The position numbers were made by a program, and so were the translations under genes. A DNA stretch of 11,794 nucleotides from Chlorobiota bacterium (GTDB lineage: Bacteria; Bacteroidota; Ignavibacteria; Ignavibacteriales; Ignavibacteriaceae): NCBI GenBank assembly GCA_008363265.1, contig RHKR01000029.1:1-11794 (forward strand), written 5' to 3'. Below the pieces are notes generated by a model, which saw nothing but the letters and a program-made list of their open reading frames with translations, made no database searches and was not told the origin of the DNA. Positions 7,729 to 11,794 of the stretch are shown piece by piece (within the stretch, counting starts at the first letter, position 1; each line of letters starts with the position of its first letter).

Positions 7729-9015
7729 ATGGCTGATGCAGGCTTCAACGCCTTTGCGATGGCTCAGGCTCAATTCGATAAAGTGGCAGATCTTCTCGAA
7801 CTCGATGAAGCGACGAGAGATCTGTTAAGAAACCCCCTCAGAGAATATCATTTCAGTATATCAGTAAAGATGGATGACGGTAGCCAGAAGGTTTTCCGTG
7901 GATTCAGGTGTCAGCATAATGACGCAAGAGGCCCGGCAAAAGGCGGTATCCGTTTCCACCCACAGGAGACAGTAGATACAGTTCGAGCCCTTTCGATGTG
8001 GATGACATGGAAGTGCGCGGTTGTTGACATTCCGCTCGGTGGCGGCAAGGGCGGTGTTATCTGTAACCCGCACAACCTCAGCATGAGAGAGCAGGAAGCG
8101 ATCTGCCGCGGTTGGGTAAGACAGATCGCCAGAAATGTCGGTCCGATCCAGGACGTACCCGCTCCCGACGTAATGACCAACCCGCAGCACATGCTTTGGA
8201 TGCTCGATGAATATGAAGCTATTCACGGCGGTAAATATCCCGGCTTTATCACCGGTAAACCTGTTGGAATGGGCGGCTCACTCGGAAGAACTGAAGCCAC
8301 CGGTTACGGTGTGATCTTCACCCTCCGCGAAGCTCTCAAACTTAAAGGCGTTGATCCCAAGGATACCACTGCCAGTGTTCAGGGCTTCGGAAACGTTTCT
8401 CAGTACGCGATCAAACTCTACACCCAGCTTGGTGGAAAAGTAATCTCAGTTTCCAGCTGGGATGAAGAAGATCAGGCTTCATACACATTCAGAAGACTTT
8501 CCGGCATCGACCTTCAGGAACTGCTTGGAATCACCAACAAGTTCGGTGGAATCAACAAAGACAAAGCGAAACAACTCGGATACGAAGTACTCCCCGGTGA
8601 TCAGTGGATCGAACAGGATGTAGACATCCTCATTCCTGCCGCCCTTGAGAACCAGATCAGGGAAGACAATGTTGTGAAGATCAGTCCGAGAGTCAAATTT
8701 GTCGCTGAAGGTGCCAATGGCCCAACCACACCGGCAGCTGACAAATACTTTGAGCAGAAAGGTATTTTTGTTATACCTGACTTCCTCGCAAACGCGGGTG
8801 GTGTTACCTGTAGCTACTTCGAGCAGGTTCAGGGTAACATGAACTACTTCTGGGACAAGGAAGAAGTGCTCTCGAAACTTGACTCGAAAATGACATCAGC
8901 GTTCCATGCTGTGTATGACACTTCTGCAAAGAAGAAGATATACATGAGGGATGCAGCTTATGTTATTGCTATAAGCCGCGTGGCTCAGGCTTGCCACGAC
9001 AGAGGCTGGTGCTGA
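7729..9015 (+). CDS. gdhA: Glutamate dehydrogenase (Glu/Leu/Phe/Val dehydrogenase family)
   Basis: This enzyme reversibly interconverts glutamate with 2-oxoglutarate plus ammonia using NAD(P)(H), probably as a cytosolic hexamer. The protein has 428 residues, typical of the short bacterial and archaeal form. The N-terminal domain has GPAKGGIRFHP (68-78) with Lys71, MTWKCA (92-97) with Lys95, PLGGGKGG (102-109) with catalytic Lys107, and VPAPDV (143-148) with Asp147. The Rossmann domain starts at QGFGNVSQYA (218-227). IPAALENQI (302-310), VAEGANGPTTP (325-335) and PDFLANAGGV (350-359) are family blocks. The segment after the second Rossmann strand reads VSSWDEEDQ (241-249), without the usual D-S-K-G, so cofactor preference cannot be assigned. 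Many codons end in C (AAC, TTC, ATC, CTC), which fits high expression. The gene has its own leader and terminator and looks monocistronic. Confidence 0.96.
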   Translation: MADAGFNAFAMAQAQFDKVADLLELDEATRDLLRNPLREYHFSISVKMDDGSQKVFRGFRCQHNDARGPAKGGIRFHPQETVDTVRALSMWMTWKCAVVDIPLGGGKGGVICNPHNLSMREQEAICRGWVRQIARNVGPIQDVPAPDVMTNPQHMLWMLDEYEAIHGGKYPGFITGKPVGMGGSLGRTEATGYGVIFTLREALKLKGVDPKDTTASVQGFGNVSQYAIKLYTQLGGKVISVSSWDEEDQASYTFRRLSGIDLQELLGITNKFGGINKDKAKQLGYEVLPGDQWIEQDVDILIPAALENQIREDNVVKISPRVKFVAEGANGPTTPAADKYFEQKGIFVIPDFLANAGGVTCSYFEQVQGNMNYFWDKEEVLSKLDSKMTSAFHAVYDTSAKKKIYMRDAAYVIAISRVAQACHDRGWC

Positions 9016-9039
9016 TAAATTAACAGCAAATTATTGAGC

Positions 9040-9070
9040 GGCCGCCCTGATTAGTCTAATTGGGGCGGCC
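9040..9070 (+). terminator. Strong intrinsic terminator after glutamate dehydrogenase
   Basis: GGCCGCCCTGATTA (9040-9053) pairs over all 14 positions with 9057-9070, leaving a GTC loop. Eight of the pairs at the base are G-C and two in the middle are G-T wobbles. The stem is followed by TCTTTAATTTT. It begins 25 bases after the stop codon at 9013-9015. Confidence 0.92.
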
Positions 9071-9083
9071 TCTTTAATTTTAA

Positions 9084-9095
9084 ATAATCGATTAT
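9084..9095. promoter_or_regulatory. 12-bp palindrome between terminator and the sensor/PEP-binding gene
   Basis: ATAATCGATTAT is perfectly self-complementary and lies 15 bases before the ATG at 9111, in the 40-bp space after the terminator. Palindromes this short are expected a few times by chance in a window of this size, so an operator role is only a possibility. Confidence 0.15.
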
Positions 9096-9102
9096 CAAAA
9101 TT

Positions 9103-9106
9103 AGGA
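9103..9106 (+). promoter_or_regulatory. Shine-Dalgarno for the sensor/PEP-binding fusion gene
   Basis: AGGA ends 4 bases before the ATG at 9111. An in-frame TAG at 9102-9104 rules out any longer N-terminus, so 9111 is the earliest possible start. The ATG at 9106 is in another frame and closes within about 16 codons. Confidence 0.6.
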
Positions 9107-9110
9107 TGAC

Positions 9111-11794
9111 ATGTCATTTTCCGATCAGTCTTCAAAAATCACCAGCGCTTTAGAAGAGAGAATTAAAGAGATCAACTTCCTGCACGATCTCGAAGACCTC
9201 CTGCACGATCAAACCCTCGTTAAAGAGGATATTTTTCTGATCGTTATCAAGCGGATGAGGTCTGCTTGGCAGTTCCCTGAGCTATGTGAGGTCCGCCTCC
9301 GCTACAGGGATAAAACCTTCGAGACGGGCGGTTATATTGAAGATATGCCGGTGCTCAGTGAAGATCTGGTGGCAGGCGAAAAAATAGTGGGTGACATTCA
9401 GGTTACTTACACGAAAGAAGCACCCATTGCTGAGATCGGACCCTTTCTGAAACAGGAAAAACGGCTGCTTGAAACGATCGCTTTCAGGTTGGGTGATTTC
9501 ATTTTCAACCACCGGCTGAAAAAGAAACTTGACCGCAAGCGTGTGGAAGAAGCTGTGGTCGAAAAAACCGAGTGGCGGATCGTTATCGATATGATCAGAA
9601 AAACAGATCCGGCCCTCTTTATGCGTCTTCTGAGAAAAATGCTCCACCAGCTTAACTGGAAGGGGATCGAGGAAGCAGAAGTGCTGCTTAAAGAGATGAG
9701 CATAGATCTTAAAGGGGAAGAGGAACGGGGTACCGAAGATGAGAACAGGCCTCTTCAGAAAAGGATAATCACTGATTATGATGACTACATTTCATCTATC
9801 CTGAAACTTACCAGCGAAAACTTCACCGAGGAGGAGATACTCTGGAGGGTCCAGAAGTGGATACAGAACGACAACACAAGTTCCCTTATAAAGGTGCTTG
9901 AATCGCAGGACTCATCGCTGGCCGACATTTCGGATGCCATAAGGAGGTTCTACCACATGGCCCCCGAGAAGATCGAACTTTCACCTGCGACGGTGAAGGG
10001 CCTCAGGGTTTCTCTCCTCAGGCGCTTCCTTACCGATGATCTTGATTTTATCCAGATCGCGAAAGATTACGTCAAACTGACCGACTTTCACAAACTTATC
10101 GATAAAATGATCTTCCTGCCGGGAAGTCATGGTAAACTCGGCGGAAAAAGCTCAGGTGTTTTCCTCGCTCACAACATCCTGAAGGCCAGTGTCAGCAGTG
10201 CGGAACTTCCGTTCGAAGTTAAGATACCCAAGACATGGTATCTTACCTCTGACTGTATCATGCAGTTCATTCAGTACAATAATCTGGAAGAGGTTTATGA
10301 ACACAAGTACCGCGATATTGAGGAGATAAGGGTTGAGTACCCTCAGGTTTTACAGTTGTTCAAAGACAGTCAGTTCCCGCCTGATATTCTTAAGGGACTT
10401 TCTGTTGCTCTCGATGATTTTGGTGACAGTCCGATCATCGTGCGAAGCTCCAGCTTGCTCGAGGATCAGGTCGGCTCGGCTTTCTCGGGTAAGTATAAAA
10501 GCCTCTTCCTTGCGAACCAAGGATCGAAGGCTGAGCGTCTCAGCGCTTTAATGGACGCGATTGCCGAGGTCTACGCGTCCACTTTCGGACCTGACCCCAT
10601 AGAATACCGTACCGAGAGGGGACTTATCGATTTCCATGAAGAGATGGGCATCATGATAATGGAAGTTGTAGGCACCCGCGTTGGTGACTACTGGTTTCCC
10701 GCATTTGCCGGTGTGGCTTTCAGCAACAACGAATTCAGGTGGTCGCCAAGGATCAACCGTGAGGATGGACTTGTAAGGCTTGTTCCCGGTCTCGGTACGC
10801 GCGCGGTCGACAGGGTAAGTGATGATTATCCGATCCTGATCGCTCCCGGTCAGCCTAATTTGCGTGTTAACGTGACACTTCAGGAATCGCTTCGGTATTC
10901 TCCTAAAAAGATCGATCTGATCAATCTTAAGACGAACCAGTTCCAGACCATCGATCTTGACACACTTCTGAGCGAAGTGGGCGCTGATTATCCACAGATC
11001 AATAATATTGTATCCGTTGTCTCAAACGGTATGCTGCGCCCTCCGAATCCGCTTCAGGTTGACTATCAGGAAGATGAACTGGTTGTGACATTTGAGGGAA
11101 TGCTGAACAGGTCGCAGTTTCTCCCGAAAATGCACACAATGCTCCAGATACTGCAGAACAAGTTCAAGGTGCCTGTTGACGTGGAATTCGCGAGCGACGG
11201 GAAGGATTTCTATCTGCTGCAATGCCGTCCGCAGAGCTATACCAAGCAAAACACGGCAGATGCCATACCCAAGAACATTCCTGCCGACAGGGTTGTGTTC
11301 TCTGCCTCCAAGCATATCTCAAACGGCAGGGTACCGCCTCTGCGGTTCGTTGTCTATGTTGATCCTGAGGGATACGATTCGCTCGGCTCCAAGGAGGAGA
11401 TGCTTGAAGTTGCCTCCGTTATCGGGAAGTTGAATAAACTTCTCCCGCGCCGGAAATTCATCCTTATGGGCCCAGGGCGATGGGGCAGCAGGGGGGATAT
11501 CAAACTTGGCGTCAGCGTGACATATTCTCAGATCAATAACTGCTCGATGCTGATCGAGATTTCAAAAAAGAAGGGGAATTACAAACCCGATCTGAGTTTC
11601 GGAACGCACTTCTTTCAGGACCTGGTGGAGGCGTCGATAAGGTATCTGCCGCTATTCCTCGACGAGGAACACTCATCGTTCAATGAATCCTTTATAAAGG
11701 ATTCGAGCAATCTTCTTCTGGATATGCTGCCTGAGTACGCGCATCTCCGTAATGTTGTTTATGTGACCGATATCTGGGATGAGTTTGAGGGCGG
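9111..11794 (+). CDS. Sensor-domain/PEP-pyruvate-binding (PPDK_N-type ATP-grasp) fusion protein, 3' end outside window
   Basis: The frame stays open for 894 codons to the window edge. Residues 1-140 resemble a GAF-like sensor module of histidine kinases (ERIKEINFLHDLEDL near 16; AWQFPE 52-57; IGPFLKQEKRLLE 109-121). Residues 141-335 are helical and unassigned (TEWRIVID, LLRKMLHQLNWKGIEEAE). Residues 336-706 are a PPDK/PEP-synthase N-terminal ATP-grasp domain: LGGKSSG with Lys346, IVRSSSLLEDQVGSAFSG with Arg445, LVPGLGTRAVDRVSDDYP (557-574), VDVEFASDG with Glu692, and LLQCRPQ with Gln704 and Arg706. The Glu-12-Gln-2-Arg spacing equals Glu323/Gln335/Arg337 of Clostridium symbiosum PPDK. Residues 707-894 carry GPGRWGS (787-793) and FGTHFFQDL (830-838). 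No PPDK-style TSHAA phosphohistidine motif or PEP-binding barrel is visible in this part. Nucleotide binding is well supported; the reaction and target are unknown. Confidence 0.88.
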   Translation, partial: MSFSDQSSKITSALEERIKEINFLHDLEDLLHDQTLVKEDIFLIVIKRMRSAWQFPELCEVRLRYRDKTFETGGYIEDMPVLSEDLVAGEKIVGDIQVTYTKEAPIAEIGPFLKQEKRLLETIAFRLGDFIFNHRLKKKLDRKRVEEAVVEKTEWRIVIDMIRKTDPALFMRLLRKMLHQLNWKGIEEAEVLLKEMSIDLKGEEERGTEDENRPLQKRIITDYDDYISSILKLTSENFTEEEILWRVQKWIQNDNTSSLIKVLESQDSSLADISDAIRRFYHMAPEKIELSPATVKGLRVSLLRRFLTDDLDFIQIAKDYVKLTDFHKLIDKMIFLPGSHGKLGGKSSGVFLAHNILKASVSSAELPFEVKIPKTWYLTSDCIMQFIQYNNLEEVYEHKYRDIEEIRVEYPQVLQLFKDSQFPPDILKGLSVALDDFGDSPIIVRSSSLLEDQVGSAFSGKYKSLFLANQGSKAERLSALMDAIAEVYASTFGPDPIEYRTERGLIDFHEEMGIMIMEVVGTRVGDYWFPAFAGVAFSNNEFRWSPRINREDGLVRLVPGLGTRAVDRVSDDYPILIAPGQPNLRVNVTLQESLRYSPKKIDLINLKTNQFQTIDLDTLLSEVGADYPQINNIVSVVSNGMLRPPNPLQVDYQEDELVVTFEGMLNRSQFLPKMHTMLQILQNKFKVPVDVEFASDGKDFYLLQCRPQSYTKQNTADAIPKNIPADRVVFSASKHISNGRVPPLRFVVYVDPEGYDSLGSKEEMLEVASVIGKLNKLLPRRKFILMGPGRWGSRGDIKLGVSVTYSQINNCSMLIEISKKKGNYKPDLSFGTHFFQDLVEASIRYLPLFLDEEHSSFNESFIKDSSNLLLDMLPEYAHLRNVVYVTDIWDEFEG

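Noticed and set aside
9066..9095. Possible dedicated promoter for the fusion gene
   Set aside because: No -33/-7 or -35/-10 pair with acceptable spacing could be found between the terminator stem and the start codon.
9179..9210. Short direct repeat CTGCACGATC near the start of the fusion gene
   Set aside because: Only two 10-base copies within coding sequence, encoding part of an amphipathic helix (LHD...LHD); it is not a repeat element.
9282..9647. Minus-strand 121-codon frame near the start of the fusion gene
   Set aside because: The plus-strand frame from 9111 runs unbroken through it to the window edge and carries recognisable motifs, so this antisense frame is a shadow.
10333..10551. 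Plus-strand 72-codon frame in another phase within the fusion gene
   Set aside because: It overlaps the conserved VRSSSLLEDQ region of the true frame and shows only Ser/Arg-rich shadow sequence.

Overview
The window reads as an ordinary bacterial chromosome segment: dense, almost entirely plus-strand, with housekeeping and central nitrogen or amino-acid metabolism. No mobile element, tRNA, rRNA or CRISPR array was seen. The organism is most likely a member of the Bacteroidota/Chlorobiota/Ignavibacteriota group. This is low-confidence and rests on protein character: the Sad/GabD1-type aldehyde dehydrogenase, the short M24 peptidase, the GT4 enzyme with an AYYFPP start, and the sensor/PEP-pyruvate-binding fusion protein. 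Clear Shine-Dalgarno sequences precede several genes (1316-1320, 7717-7722), which fits Ignavibacteria or Chlorobi better than classical Bacteroidetes.

Layout. (1) Positions 1-1163 hold the 3' part of an NAD(P)-dependent aldehyde dehydrogenase of the succinate-semialdehyde type, closed by a hairpin that overlaps its stop codon. (2) Positions 1326-7594 hold five tightly packed genes that look like one operon: glutaryl-CoA dehydrogenase, guaB (IMP dehydrogenase), an M24 aminopeptidase, a GT4 glycosyltransferase and purD (GAR synthetase). Junctions are +11 bp, a 4-bp ATGA overlap, +8 bp and a 1-bp TAATG overlap. (3) An AT-rich 134-bp gap carries a perfect palindrome and leads to a strongly translated glutamate dehydrogenase gene (7729-9015), which ends in a very strong intrinsic terminator. 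(4) From 9111 to the window edge there is one uninterrupted reading frame of at least 894 codons. It joins an N-terminal sensor-like domain, an unassigned middle region, a PPDK/PEP-synthase-type ATP-grasp domain with its key residues intact, and an unassigned C-terminal domain with GPGRWGS and GTHFFQ motifs. The gene runs off the window.

How the genes fit together. The aldehyde dehydrogenase and glutaryl-CoA dehydrogenase could be successive oxidative steps in lysine/5-aminovalerate/glutarate breakdown, although a hairpin separates them. guaB and purD place purine synthesis in the five-gene operon. Glutamate dehydrogenase links carbon and ammonia. The large fusion protein looks like a signal-responsive nucleotide-dependent phosphotransfer protein of unknown target. 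It is the most interesting object here, and its location next to glutamate dehydrogenase may mean a role in central C/N or PEP/pyruvate metabolism; that last point is inference only.
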